From Lachnospiraceae bacterium NK4A179 (lineage in GTDB: Bacteria; Bacillota; Clostridia; Lachnospirales; Lachnospiraceae), in NCBI GenBank assembly GCA_000421045.1, contig ATWC01000003.1, positions 94,108 through 158,107 on the forward strand: a DNA stretch of 64,000 nucleotides. The letters are read 5' to 3'. The number at the start of each line of letters is the position of its first letter. Position 1 is the stretch's first letter. The notes under the pieces were generated by a model that had not been told where the DNA came from, ran no database searches, and saw only the letters and a list, made by a program, of their open reading frames with translations. Shown here one piece after another: positions 38,916 through 48,329 of the stretch. A program made the position numbers and the translations under genes.

Positions 38916-39864
38916 TCTGATAAGTTTTATAATTCCCTGCTACAGAAGCGAGAACACGATAGAAAAGGTTATCGATGAGATCGTTGCCACAGTAGCGGAA
39001 CGCAGTGAATATGATTATGAAGTGATCTGCGTAAATGACATGTCTCCGGATGGCGTCTGGGATGTGCTGCAAAAAATTGCCGCGAAGAATGAAAAGGTAA
39101 AGCTTATCAACTTTGCAAAGAATCAGGGTAAACATTCGGCTCTCATGGCCGGACATGCAGCTGCTTCCGGTGAATACGTGGTTGATATCGATGATGATTT
39201 CCAGAGCCCTGTAAACAATCTCTGGAAGTTAATGGAACCGGTGGTCAACGGTGAGTGTGATGTGGCTATGGCCAATTACTTCAAGAAATCGGAGAGTCTG
39301 TTCAAGCGCTTCGGCAGCTGGGTCAATAAACGTATGATCGCATCCATGCTTGAAAAGCCCGTAAATCTTCACTGGGACAACTTCACTATTATGCGTCGTT
39401 ATATAAGTGATGCGATACTTGAATACAAGAATCCTTATCCGTATATGGAAGGACTTATATTTTCGGTAACGAGAAATGTTCACATCGTTATGATGGAAGA
39501 CAGAAGCCGTGCCGATGACAACAGCACGGGATACACCTTCAAGAAATCCTTTGATCTGTGGATGAACGGTCTTACTGCATTTTCCGTAAAGCCGCTCAGA
39601 GTGGCTTCAATGTTCGGTATCATATTTGCCGTTGCAGGTTTCATATGGGGCACGATAATACTGCTTCAGAAATTTGTATTCCATACCATAGAGGTTTTAG
39701 GTTATGCATCACTTGCATCGATCATGCTTTTTGCAATGGGTGTGATGATGATCATGCTTGGACTCATGGGTGAGTATATCGGCAGAATGTATATCTCGAT
39801 GAATCATATCCCGCAGTATACCATCAAAGAAAAAGTAAATTTCGATAAGGAAGAAGAAAGCTGA
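38899..39864 (+). CDS. GtrB/ArnC-like polyprenyl-phosphate glycosyltransferase
   Basis: A GT2-family enzyme of 321 residues that usually moves a sugar from a nucleotide to undecaprenyl phosphate on the cytoplasmic face. ISFIIPCYRSENTIEKVIDE is the N-terminal nucleotide site, and DIDDDFQSPVNNLWKL is the family Asp cluster. Two membrane helices lie at about 235-260 and 270-295. This fits the GtrB/ArnC/DPM1 subfamily. The flippase and GT-C enzymes nearby would then use the lipid-linked sugar outside. The gene starts inside the preceding one and ends 2 bp before the next. Confidence 0.88.
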   Translation: MKKTDNLISFIIPCYRSENTIEKVIDEIVATVAERSEYDYEVICVNDMSPDGVWDVLQKIAAKNEKVKLINFAKNQGKHSALMAGHAAASGEYVVDIDDDFQSPVNNLWKLMEPVVNGECDVAMANYFKKSESLFKRFGSWVNKRMIASMLEKPVNLHWDNFTIMRRYISDAILEYKNPYPYMEGLIFSVTRNVHIVMMEDRSRADDNSTGYTFKKSFDLWMNGLTAFSVKPLRVASMFGIIFAVAGFIWGTIILLQKFVFHTIEVLGYASLASIMLFAMGVMMIMLGLMGEYIGRMYISMNHIPQYTIKEKVNFDKEEES

Positions 39865-39866
39865 TA

Positions 39867-41810
39867 ATGAAAAGAAACAAGACAATTCTTCTTCTGATCT
39901 TTGCGGTAGTATTTTCCATCCTGTTTTCGGCAGGCTTAAGCCGCTATGGCGGAAAGTATGTGACAGAGCTTGCGTCGACAAAGGAATACGGTTCCGAAGA
40001 TATCGCAGTTCCTGTTTATGAGGGAAGTGACAGTACCGGACGTGAGATAAATGTCCCGTTCAACAGATTGGATGTCATATGTCTTGCCATAGCTCATGAT
40101 GCGGATGCTCCTGTTAAGGCAGGTTCAGGGATAGATGTTGAATTGTTAAAAGACGGAGCCTCCGTTGCTTTGATCACGGGACCTGAGCTTCAGTCAATTT
40201 CTTTCTATCATGATCCTGATGGTTTATTTTCTACCTGCGGATACATGGAAATACAGATCCCTGATAAATATAACTTTGGCGAAGGAAAGTATGAACTTGT
40301 GATAAAAGGCAGAGCCATTTCTAAAGAAGATGGTTTTTCTGTTTTGTGTGATGAAAGCGGAAGCCCTTATGTAAAGATGAAAGGCGAGACACCGCGTCAT
40401 CCCGCGGAAAGATATGTTTTCTGCTTTCTGTATGTGCTCGTGATCGCGCTTATCATTGTCAGGATGATCGCATACAAAGGAAGTCTTAAGAAGGAAAGGC
40501 TTGATGATGTTATAGTTCTTTACACGATACTTCTCTGCACCTTTACTTTCACATATTTTCATGACACGGAAATAATCTATGAGCAGGCAAGAGTTTTAAA
40601 GAGCGCCGTAAAGCACGGGCAACTTTTTAATTTTTATGACTATGCTCTTCAGAACAGCTATTACAGACTTAATGCGAACTACAACATACTTCTGTATGTG
40701 ATAGCAGCGGTTTGTTTCCTTCCGTTTGATATCATGAAGAAAATATGCGGTGATATGCCGCTTATATACGCACATCTGTGGTTCAATGCGATCGTGGGCG
40801 TGATGTTTTATTTCACAGGGACACAGGTGCGCAGGCTTCTTAAGGTATGGAACATAGAAAAGGATAAGGCAGAGCTTACTGTACTTATCTATTACATGAA
40901 TCCGATACTTCTCTTTGCAACTGTCGGTTTCAGTCAGCTGGATATCTTCTATATTTCGGCAATGCTTGAAGCACTGATACTTTTTGAAAAAGGAAAGACA
41001 GACAGGGCAAGTCTTCTCTGGTCATTATCAATAGCGATGAAGACCTTCCCTGTTATGATATTCATTCCTTTGCTTCTTTTAAGAGAAAAGAGGCTTACCC
41101 GCATCATCAGACATGCACTTGAAGCAATGAGTCTGTCTTTGATCTTCAGTATCATATACGGAGGATCGGAAGGCTGGAAACTGAACCAGCTTCACAGTGC
41201 ACATTACAAAAAGCCTTTCATGAATATGCTTCCTGCCGAGAATGTGGGAATATCATTATTTGTGACGCTGTATCTGATAATAATGTTCATATGCTGGGCA
41301 CGTAAGACAAAGGCTGACTATAAGAGCACCATACTCTGCTCTCTTGCGGTATATACAGTCTTTACGGTATTCATGGACTGGCTTCCCCAGTATCCGGCAC
41401 CGATCGGGATATTCCTTGCACTTGCTTTTCTTATAGTGCCTGATCCTGTCTCATATCTTGGGATAGAGTCTTTCTTCTCATTGGGACTGCTTGGTGCAAT
41501 ATGGCTGAAATATGAACATGAAGTTGATAATTATATGGTGCTTTACGGAATACCGGGATTTAAGTATTCTTCGGAGACCCCGTTAACATTCAGCCAGTTT
41601 GCGGATAAGCTTTCGGGCTTTCCTTATAAGACAGAAGCGGCATCAAGTATGGCCGCAGCTGCATGTGTGTTCCTTCTTTTTTATGCTTACAGAGGGATGA
41701 AGCAGGAGAATAAGGGAAAGGCAGATTTCCTGGCAGGATATATTTATCTTCCTGTGATACCGCTGTTTGTTCTGCTTATCATATCCGGACTTGTTAGTTT
41801 TTCAAGCTGA
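39867..41810 (+). CDS. Polytopic GT-C-like membrane glycosyltransferase
   Basis: A protein of 647 residues. A signal-anchor helix lies at about 4-24, followed by an extracytoplasmic domain (about 30-170) and then about ten membrane helices. The first long external loop carries FHDTEIIYEQARVLK with an Asp-Thr-Glu, and the YRLNANYNILLYVIAA segment recalls lipid-phosphate-sugar-dependent GT-C enzymes. The paired GtrB-like gene just upstream supports this. The overall similarity is too weak to name a subfamily. The DUF6625 gene follows 8 bp later. Confidence 0.7.
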   Translation: MKRNKTILLLIFAVVFSILFSAGLSRYGGKYVTELASTKEYGSEDIAVPVYEGSDSTGREINVPFNRLDVICLAIAHDADAPVKAGSGIDVELLKDGASVALITGPELQSISFYHDPDGLFSTCGYMEIQIPDKYNFGEGKYELVIKGRAISKEDGFSVLCDESGSPYVKMKGETPRHPAERYVFCFLYVLVIALIIVRMIAYKGSLKKERLDDVIVLYTILLCTFTFTYFHDTEIIYEQARVLKSAVKHGQLFNFYDYALQNSYYRLNANYNILLYVIAAVCFLPFDIMKKICGDMPLIYAHLWFNAIVGVMFYFTGTQVRRLLKVWNIEKDKAELTVLIYYMNPILLFATVGFSQLDIFYISAMLEALILFEKGKTDRASLLWSLSIAMKTFPVMIFIPLLLLREKRLTRIIRHALEAMSLSLIFSIIYGGSEGWKLNQLHSAHYKKPFMNMLPAENVGISLFVTLYLIIMFICWARKTKADYKSTILCSLAVYTVFTVFMDWLPQYPAPIGIFLALAFLIVPDPVSYLGIESFFSLGLLGAIWLKYEHEVDNYMVLYGIPGFKYSSETPLTFSQFADKLSGFPYKTEAASSMAAAACVFLLFYAYRGMKQENKGKADFLAGYIYLPVIPLFVLLIISGLVSFSS

Positions 41811-41818
41811 GGTGGAAA

Positions 41819-42775
41819 ATGTACAGCATTGCTCATGTTCTTGCATATTTTTTGAACGGAAAGGGCCATTGGCCCGAATATATCGACTGGTTTTTTGCTT
41901 CGGCTCGTGCAAACAGTACGGTTGATTTTTATATATTTACCGATGACCATTCGATAGATAAATGGAATGAAGCCCCGAACATCAATATCGTTCACATGAG
42001 TTTTGAAGAGTGTATTGACCGTATTCATAAAAATGTCGGAGAGGATGTGAATATCAAGACTACCAGAAAGCTCTGCGACATGAAGACCGTATATTGCAAG
42101 ATTTTTAATGAGTGGGTTAAAGATTATGATTTCTGGGCATTCGGTGACTGTGATCTTCTGCTTGGAGACATAAGGAAAGTGTTCACGGATGAACTGCTTG
42201 ATAAGTATGACAGATTTCAGATACTGGGTAATTTTCAGATAATAAGAAATACGGAAGAGATCAATAATAATTATCTGCTTAAGAGACCTGAGAATTCGAG
42301 ACGTAAGGATTTTACCTGGGATTATGTAAAATCGGTTTCGAAGAATCAGGGCTTTGATGAAGGCGATGGTCTTCCGCTTCTTGCAAAGGAAAACGGTGTC
42401 CGCATTTATTGGACGAGAGAAAACTTTGCAAATATATATCAGGATTATAAATACAAAAAAATGCTTGATAATACCGTTCAGGAAAACACGCTTTTCCAGT
42501 ACTGGAAATGGGAGAACGGTAAGATATACCACGTGGATAAATTAACGGGAAGAAAAAAAGAACGCCTGTATATTCATTTTTCAAACAGAAAAATGAAGAA
42601 CCTTCCATACACGGGACAGTCGGAAGTGTATATGACCGTGAATTCAGAGTTTAAGGATCACATTGAATGGAAGGATACTTTTTGCGGAATGGATTTCTTC
42701 AGGGTATATGCAAAAAAGATCGTCATTTATATAAAGTGGCATCTTGATCATGCATTCGGAAGAAATAAGGACTGA
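41819..42775 (+). CDS. DUF6625-family GT-A-like glycosyltransferase
   Basis: A cytoplasmic protein of 318 residues. It opens with an AYFLNGKGHWPEYIDWFFAS segment and has DFWAFGDCDLLLGDIRKVF, with an Asp-Cys-Asp motif where GT-A enzymes keep their DxD. The pattern fits the DUF6625 family found in glycan clusters, whose enzymology is unknown to me. GAGGTGG lies 4 bp before the ATG. It ends 9 bp before the second YidC-like/sulfatase gene. Confidence 0.78.
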   Translation: MYSIAHVLAYFLNGKGHWPEYIDWFFASARANSTVDFYIFTDDHSIDKWNEAPNINIVHMSFEECIDRIHKNVGEDVNIKTTRKLCDMKTVYCKIFNEWVKDYDFWAFGDCDLLLGDIRKVFTDELLDKYDRFQILGNFQIIRNTEEINNNYLLKRPENSRRKDFTWDYVKSVSKNQGFDEGDGLPLLAKENGVRIYWTRENFANIYQDYKYKKMLDNTVQENTLFQYWKWENGKIYHVDKLTGRKKERLYIHFSNRKMKNLPYTGQSEVYMTVNSEFKDHIEWKDTFCGMDFFRVYAKKIVIYIKWHLDHAFGRNKD

Positions 42776-42784
42776 TCTAAGGAA

Positions 42785-45502
42785 ATGGGAACTGTTTTAT
42801 ATAATATCATCATCAGCCCGATAGAAATGATCTTTGAAATGATCTTCGGGATAACATACGGTGTAGTATTCAGCTATGGTACGGATATAGTTATACTGAG
42901 CCTCGTAGTGAACTTTCTGGTACTGCCCCTGTACAGACAGGCGGATATACTCCAGAAGGATGCCGTAGATAAAGAAAAGAAACTTGAAAAGTGGAAGAAG
43001 CACATAAATAAGCATTTCAAGAGCGATGAAAGGTATATGATCCTTTCGGCTTATTATAAAGAGGCTGAATACAGCCCGATTCATCAGCTCTCGGCTTCGC
43101 TTCCGCTACTCATACAGATACCGTTTTTTATTGCTGCATATCATTTCCTTTCGAATAATCAGGATCTGAGTGAAGCGGCTTTCGGTCCTATCGCGGATCT
43201 GGGTTCGCCGGACGGACTGATAAAGATAGGAGCTCTTTCAATAAATCTGCTTCCGATACTTATGACAGTATTTAATATCATATCGGGAGCCATATATACA
43301 AAGGGAAGCACACTGTCACAGAAGATACAGCTGTATGGAATGGCGATACTTTTCCTTATAGTGCTTTATCCGTCTCCTTCGGGACTTGTATTTTACTGGA
43401 CACTCAACAACCTGTTCTCTCTTCTGAAAAACCTGATAACCTCGCTTAAGGATCACAGGTTTATACGAGCGTTTATACTTTATATCTGCACCGTGTCAGT
43501 TGAGGCATTGATGATCTCTTCCAGATGGTGGGGAAACAAGAGACTTGTTTATATCGCTGTGGCAGCGAGCGCAACTGCTGTACTTTTTGCAGCATACGAG
43601 ATCATAAGAAAGAAGCTTATTGAAAAAGGCCGTATAAAGAATACAGAAAATAAGAAGATCGAAAAAAGTGATCTGAAGGAATATACAAAGCTTCATTGGA
43701 TAGCTGTGCTTGCGATGATCTTTATTACAGGACTTCTTATCCCTTCATCGGTGATAGGAGATTCACCGCTTGAATTTGTATCGCCGACAGTGCTTGCAGA
43801 TCCCGGCATATATGTGCTTAATTCCTTCTTCAGGGCAGCGGGACTTTTCGGACTTTGGTTTTCGGTATATTTTTATCTGACGAGAAAACATCATGCTTCC
43901 GGGTTTGTGAAGGCAGAACTTGCAGTGGCAGGGATATTCATAACCGATCATATGTTTTTCGGTACTGATTACGGTACCATGTCATCACGTTTTGTGTATG
44001 ACAATGATCCTGTGTATGTGAGATCTGAAATGCTTGTGAATCTGGCGGTCATAGCAGGTATCATTGCAGCGGTATTATTGATCTCGCGGTTTTTAAAGAA
44101 AGAAGTTTCCGGCAGAGTGTTCACGGTAGTATTCGGTGCTGTAGCAGCTGTTCTGCTTTTCATGTCGGTACTGAATATCGTTAAGATAAACAGAAAATTC
44201 GATGAGTTCATGTCATATAGAACTGAGTCGGATGTTCCGGGACAGAAGAAAGCCATACATTTTTCAAAGAACGGTAAAAATGTTGTGGTACTTATGCTCG
44301 ATCGTGCACTTGGTCTGTACATACCATACCTCACCGCAGAGAAGCCTGAACTTAAGGAAGGTCTGGATGGTTTTGTATATTATCCAAATTCCATCGCTCA
44401 TGGAAAGTCAACTATTTACGGTGCACCGGGGCTTTTCGGAGGATATGATTATACTCCGTATGCCATGAATAAGCGCAGCAGTATGAGCAATATTGAAAAG
44501 CATGATGAAGCGCTCAAGGTGATGCCAAAGCTGTTTTCGGAAAATGGTTTTAATGTTTCCGTGATAGATCCGCCCTATGCCGGTTATCAGGAAATTTCCG
44601 ATCTGTCGATATATAATGATCTGGACGGTGTGGATGCATATCTTTCAAAGAGCATTTTTCCTGAAGCAGCCGGAAACAGTACAAGCTGGGAATATCTTAA
44701 AAAGAACAAGGGTTTCAGATACGCTGTATTCAGATGTGCGCCGGTTATCATAAGGGGCCTGATATATGATGAGGGAAATTATTATGATCCCATGAGCAGA
44801 GGGGAAGACGGAAGCAACGGCGTATACTATACGATGTCACATCTTATGGATATGACTGAAATAGACGACAGTACAGACAACAATATCCTTGTCATGAACA
44901 GTGATATCACTCATGAGCCGCGCTTCCTTACAAGGCCCGGATATCAGTTTGGAGACAGGTCGGGAAATCCTGCTGATCATATTGTCAGGGCTGATGACGG
45001 ATCGGAGGTAAATATCGATCCAAAGAGTGTGCTGGAGCAGCATTATGATGCAAACATGTTCGCACTCATGAGGCTCACGGAATTCTTTGATGAACTCAAG
45101 GAACAGGGCGTATATGATAATACAAGGATAATCATAGTATCCGATCACGGAAGGGACAATAAAACCTATCCGGGAATGCTTTATGAAGGTGCGGTATGCA
45201 TGCTTCTTGTAAAGGATTATAATTCAAGGGGAGCACTCAGTACGGATAATACTTTTATGACAAACTGTGATGTTCCTGCCATTGCGACAGAAGGTCTTAT
45301 AGATGATCCGCATAATCCATACACCGGAAACAGTATAGATATGGAGCCCAAGAAAGAAAAGCAGCTTATAATAGCTTCTGATTACTGGGATGCATCGGAT
45401 CAGACAGGAAACGTGTTTGAACTCGGAGAAACCGGATGCTGGTATAGCGTGCATGATGATATATTTGATCCGGACAACTGGGAAAAAGTGAGCGGACTTT
45501 GA
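42785..45502 (+). CDS. YidC/Oxa1-like domain fused to an LtaS/sulfatase-type domain (copy 2)
   Basis: A paralogue (905 residues) of the protein encoded at 23572-26283, with the same three-part order. The YidC-like part (1 to about 225) includes DIVILSLVVNFLVLPLYRQA and SPSGLVFYWTLNNLFSLLK, and again has Asn43 where YidC has its groove arginine. More membrane helices follow to about 480. The catalytic domain has NVVVLMLDR with Asp506, the candidate nucleophile Thr543 in HGKSTIYGAPGLFGGYDYTP, and Asp787-His788 in IIVSDHG. Both copies end with a similar WYSVHxDIxDxDxWE tail. The gene lies in the glycan cluster between DUF6625 and the acetyltransferase. Confidence 0.88.
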   Translation: MGTVLYNIIISPIEMIFEMIFGITYGVVFSYGTDIVILSLVVNFLVLPLYRQADILQKDAVDKEKKLEKWKKHINKHFKSDERYMILSAYYKEAEYSPIHQLSASLPLLIQIPFFIAAYHFLSNNQDLSEAAFGPIADLGSPDGLIKIGALSINLLPILMTVFNIISGAIYTKGSTLSQKIQLYGMAILFLIVLYPSPSGLVFYWTLNNLFSLLKNLITSLKDHRFIRAFILYICTVSVEALMISSRWWGNKRLVYIAVAASATAVLFAAYEIIRKKLIEKGRIKNTENKKIEKSDLKEYTKLHWIAVLAMIFITGLLIPSSVIGDSPLEFVSPTVLADPGIYVLNSFFRAAGLFGLWFSVYFYLTRKHHASGFVKAELAVAGIFITDHMFFGTDYGTMSSRFVYDNDPVYVRSEMLVNLAVIAGIIAAVLLISRFLKKEVSGRVFTVVFGAVAAVLLFMSVLNIVKINRKFDEFMSYRTESDVPGQKKAIHFSKNGKNVVVLMLDRALGLYIPYLTAEKPELKEGLDGFVYYPNSIAHGKSTIYGAPGLFGGYDYTPYAMNKRSSMSNIEKHDEALKVMPKLFSENGFNVSVIDPPYAGYQEISDLSIYNDLDGVDAYLSKSIFPEAAGNSTSWEYLKKNKGFRYAVFRCAPVIIRGLIYDEGNYYDPMSRGEDGSNGVYYTMSHLMDMTEIDDSTDNNILVMNSDITHEPRFLTRPGYQFGDRSGNPADHIVRADDGSEVNIDPKSVLEQHYDANMFALMRLTEFFDELKEQGVYDNTRIIIVSDHGRDNKTYPGMLYEGAVCMLLVKDYNSRGALSTDNTFMTNCDVPAIATEGLIDDPHNPYTGNSIDMEPKKEKQLIIASDYWDASDQTGNVFELGETGCWYSVHDDIFDPDNWEKVSGL

Positions 45503-45504
45503 CG

Positions 45505-46029
45505 ATGACGCGTAAAGAATTAAAAGAGACAATACTTAAAGAGAGAAACGGATACCCCTGTCTTAAGACAAGGGCTGAGAGAGTATACGCTTTATTATGT
45601 CAGGACAGGGATTATTATACTTTCACTTATCAGAAGTATTTAAGAAAGACAGAGTATTATTCTGAGAGGAAGAACAGCTTTTTCGGACGTATCGGATATA
45701 TATACTGGAAGAACAAAAAGAATCGTCTCGGACGCATCATGTGCATAGATATGGGTGAAGGAGCATTTGAGCCCGGTCTGTATATAGGTCACGCCGGCAT
45801 AATAGTCGGCAGTTCGAAGATAGGAAAGAATTGTAAGCTTCACGGTCAGAACTGCATAGGAAGTAATGTGACTATAGGTGATGACTGTGAACTGTGGGTA
45901 GGGGCAAAGGTAATAGGTCCCTGCAAGCTTGGAAATAATGTTACCGTAGCTGCCGGAGCAGTTGTGGTTGATTCCTTTGAAGAGGATGGTATTACACTGG
46001 CCGGCGTTCCGGCAAAGAGGATCAAGTGA
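45505..46029 (+). CDS. Serine-acetyltransferase-like hexapeptide acyltransferase
   Basis: A cytoplasmic protein of 174 residues with a left-handed beta-helix. Hexapeptide repeats appear in LYIGHAGIIVGSSKIGKNCK, LHGQNCIGSNVTIGDDCELW and NNVTVAAGAVVVDSF. It resembles the CysE family but has a short N-terminal part, so sugar or sugar-nucleotide O-acetylation is as likely as serine acetylation, given the glycan neighbours. The start is the ATG at 45505; a TTG at 45499 overlaps the previous stop. The ABC transporter begins 1 bp after its stop. Confidence 0.83.
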   Translation: MTRKELKETILKERNGYPCLKTRAERVYALLCQDRDYYTFTYQKYLRKTEYYSERKNSFFGRIGYIYWKNKKNRLGRIMCIDMGEGAFEPGLYIGHAGIIVGSSKIGKNCKLHGQNCIGSNVTIGDDCELWVGAKVIGPCKLGNNVTVAAGAVVVDSFEEDGITLAGVPAKRIK

Positions 46030-46030
46030 T

Positions 46031-47821
46031 ATGGGTTATGCAGAAGAAAAACTGGACAGGAGAAATAATCCCCCTGTATTAAAGGAGCTTAACTATCTTC
46101 TTGATAAGAAGATGAAGCTTCGCACTTTATTTGTTTTCATAGTCATATCTCTTGGTTCCATGATGGATATGCTGGGAGTTGCGGTTGTGCTGCCCATAAT
46201 AGAACTTGCAATGTCAGAGAAGGACGTGCATGAAAACAAGTGGGCATCTATGATCATGGATCTCACAGGTGTAGATAACAAAACCGATGTGCTGATCATA
46301 CTGATTATTTCGACTATCGCTCTTTATATATTCAAATCATTCTATCTGGTATGGATGAACGCGCAGTCATATAAGTTTTCAATGGATCTCAGACGTACTA
46401 TGTCTGTGAGACTGATGCGTGATTATTTCAAGCAGCCTTATGCTTTCTTCCTTAAGAAAAACACCTCCGAGATACTGCGAAGTGTCAGGAGTGATACAGG
46501 TGAATTATACAGCGTAGTAATAAACTGTCTGATGGTACTTTCAAACGGCATCACAGTCATAGGTCTTGGCGCGATAATGTTTTTGACCAATTTCTGGATG
46601 ACCGTAATGCTGATGGTCATCATGGGTATATGCGCTGCTATCATATTCTTAGTCATCAACAGACGTTTCAGACATTATGGTGATGAAAATCACAGACTCA
46701 GTGCAGTTCTCATTCAGGAGCTCAAACAGTCCTTTGAGGGAGTCAAGGAGATAAGGATACTTGGAACAGAAAAATATTTTGTCAGATCCTATGAAGATAA
46801 TTTCAAAGAACAGGCAAAGTATCTGACAAAGTTCAGTGTTTACAATACGATACCCAAGAATCTTGTTGAAGCAGCTGCAGTAAGCGGAATACTTCTCTTT
46901 CTTGGCGCAAGTATAATGTTTAATGAGAACAATGCAGATCTTATCGCTCAGCTTTCAACCTTCTGTGTTGCAGCTTTTAAGATACTTCCGGGCGTAAATG
47001 CAATATCACAGTATGTGAATACCATAATCTTCGGAAAAGCCGCAGTGGACCTTGTTTACAATGACATAAAAGAAATAGAGGAGCTTGAAAAGAAGAACGC
47101 AAAGCTCAGGGAAGAAGCCGGAAAGAATGGAAGTGAAGTTGTCTTCGAGGATTCGATCAAGGCAGAGGGTGTATCTTTCAGATATGAAGAAGCAACCACA
47201 GATGTATTCTCCGGTGTGAATCTCGAGATAAAGAAGGGACATTCTACAGCGTTTATAGGGCCTTCAGGCGGTGGAAAGACTACCATGGTCGATATCCTGT
47301 TAGGCCTGCTTGATCCGACAGAGGGAAAGGTTACTGTAGACGGCAGAAATATTAAAGATACAAAGTCATACTGGTATAAGCATCTTGGATATATTCCGCA
47401 GAATATCTATCTTACCGATGATACGATACGCAAAAATGTTGCATTCGGTATAGATGAAAAAGAGATAGATGATAAGAAAGTATGGCAGGCTCTTGAAGAA
47501 GCGCAGCTTGATGATTTCGTAAAAGGACTCCCTGACGGCCTTGATACAAAGGTTGGAGAAAGAGGAAGCAGGATCTCCGGAGGACAGCGTCAGAGAATAG
47601 GTATTGCAAGAGCTCTCTACAGAAATCCCGAAGTGCTTGTTTTTGATGAGGCTACATCTGCTCTTGATACAGAGACAGAGAAGGAAGTCATGAAAGCTGT
47701 AGACAGCCTTCACGGAAGCAAGACCATCATCATGATCGCGCACAGACTTTCGACCATAGAGAACTGTGATGAAGTTTACAGAATCGAAGGCGGAAAGGTT
47801 GAAAAGACCAAGGATTTTTAA
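46031..47821 (+). CDS. ABC exporter, MsbA/PglK-type flippase
   Basis: A half-transporter of 596 residues: membrane domain (about 20-335) with six helices and a C-terminal nucleotide-binding domain. The ATPase has Walker A GPSGGGKT, Q-loop GYIPQNIYL, signature RISGGQRQR, Walker B VLVFDEATSAL and His loop MIAHRLSTI. This arrangement matches lipid or lipid-linked oligosaccharide flippases such as MsbA and PglK. The context of glycosyltransferases supports export of a lipid-linked glycan. The start at 46031 is 1 bp after the acetyltransferase stop. No terminator follows it. Confidence 0.88.
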   Translation: MGYAEEKLDRRNNPPVLKELNYLLDKKMKLRTLFVFIVISLGSMMDMLGVAVVLPIIELAMSEKDVHENKWASMIMDLTGVDNKTDVLIILIISTIALYIFKSFYLVWMNAQSYKFSMDLRRTMSVRLMRDYFKQPYAFFLKKNTSEILRSVRSDTGELYSVVINCLMVLSNGITVIGLGAIMFLTNFWMTVMLMVIMGICAAIIFLVINRRFRHYGDENHRLSAVLIQELKQSFEGVKEIRILGTEKYFVRSYEDNFKEQAKYLTKFSVYNTIPKNLVEAAAVSGILLFLGASIMFNENNADLIAQLSTFCVAAFKILPGVNAISQYVNTIIFGKAAVDLVYNDIKEIEELEKKNAKLREEAGKNGSEVVFEDSIKAEGVSFRYEEATTDVFSGVNLEIKKGHSTAFIGPSGGGKTTMVDILLGLLDPTEGKVTVDGRNIKDTKSYWYKHLGYIPQNIYLTDDTIRKNVAFGIDEKEIDDKKVWQALEEAQLDDFVKGLPDGLDTKVGERGSRISGGQRQRIGIARALYRNPEVLVFDEATSALDTETEKEVMKAVDSLHGSKTIIMIAHRLSTIENCDEVYRIEGGKVEKTKDF

Positions 47822-48329
47822 ATTGGGTATTGCATTGTAATTTTTTAGATGCTAATATACACCACAAGTCAAAGCAGAAGTCTTCTGCAAAAGGTATGCC
47901 GATTCCCGGACGGGAGGTTCCGTCGGCATGATCCCTGACAGTAACAGATGTGTTGTGAATTAAATAGAGTATGTATATTGTTTTGTTTTCCTTTTTGCGT
48001 TATGGAAAGCATATCTGCACTGTGATCATCTGATCATAGCGTTCCTCGGGGTATATCCCCGCTCAGCGGGGAATTCTTCCCTGCAACTGAAATTCTTTCG
48101 GGCAGGAACAATGTGAGGTTTGTTTACGGCAAGGATAATGCGCGTACAGTTGAAAAAGGATAAGCATGCATTATGCAGACTTAAAAACACAGGTTTCGAT
48201 GTGACGGGAACTGCATATTTCAGTGAGTATGACACCTTTTTTGCCGGACCGATCATGGCGGGGTTGGGAAGCAAATCTAAAGGACTGCTTTGACTTCTTT
48301 TGACAAAAAATCTATGGAGGAAAAAGCGG
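47822..48329. other. Structured intergenic region of about 500 bp
   Basis: No recognisable gene. Several hairpins are visible: GCAGAA/TTCTGC at 47875-47889, ATGCCGA (47896-47902) against TCGGCAT (47923-47929), TGATCA/TGATCA near 48030, a CCCCGCTCAGCGGGG stem near 48058 and CCTGC/GCAGG near 48080-48105. None is followed by a T-run. It may be a leader RNA, a non-coding RNA or decayed DNA. A 51-codon frame (48138-48293) lies within it and is listed separately. Confidence 0.45.
48138..48293 (+). CDS. Possible 51-residue protein, unrecognised
   Basis: A short open frame from ATG 48138, with AAGGA just 2 bp upstream, to TGA 48293. The product has a basic first half (MRVQLKKDKHA) and a later FDVTGTAYFSEYDTFFAG segment that reads like a real protein. 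I do not recognise it. The frame is closed upstream by TGA at 48114. It could instead be a decayed end of a larger gene or a chance frame. The close spacing of the ribosome site argues against it. Confidence 0.25.
   Translation: MRVQLKKDKHALCRLKNTGFDVTGTAYFSEYDTFFAGPIMAGLGSKSKGLL

Noticed and set aside
41744..42532. A 262-codon minus-strand frame opposite the GT-C and DUF6625 genes
   Set aside because: It spans two real plus-strand genes, and its hydrophobic, cysteine-rich composition is typical of a shadow frame.
48026..48274. An 82-codon minus-strand frame in the intergenic region
   Set aside because: It has no ribosome site and reads antisense to a more plausible short plus-strand frame; no family similarity was recognised.
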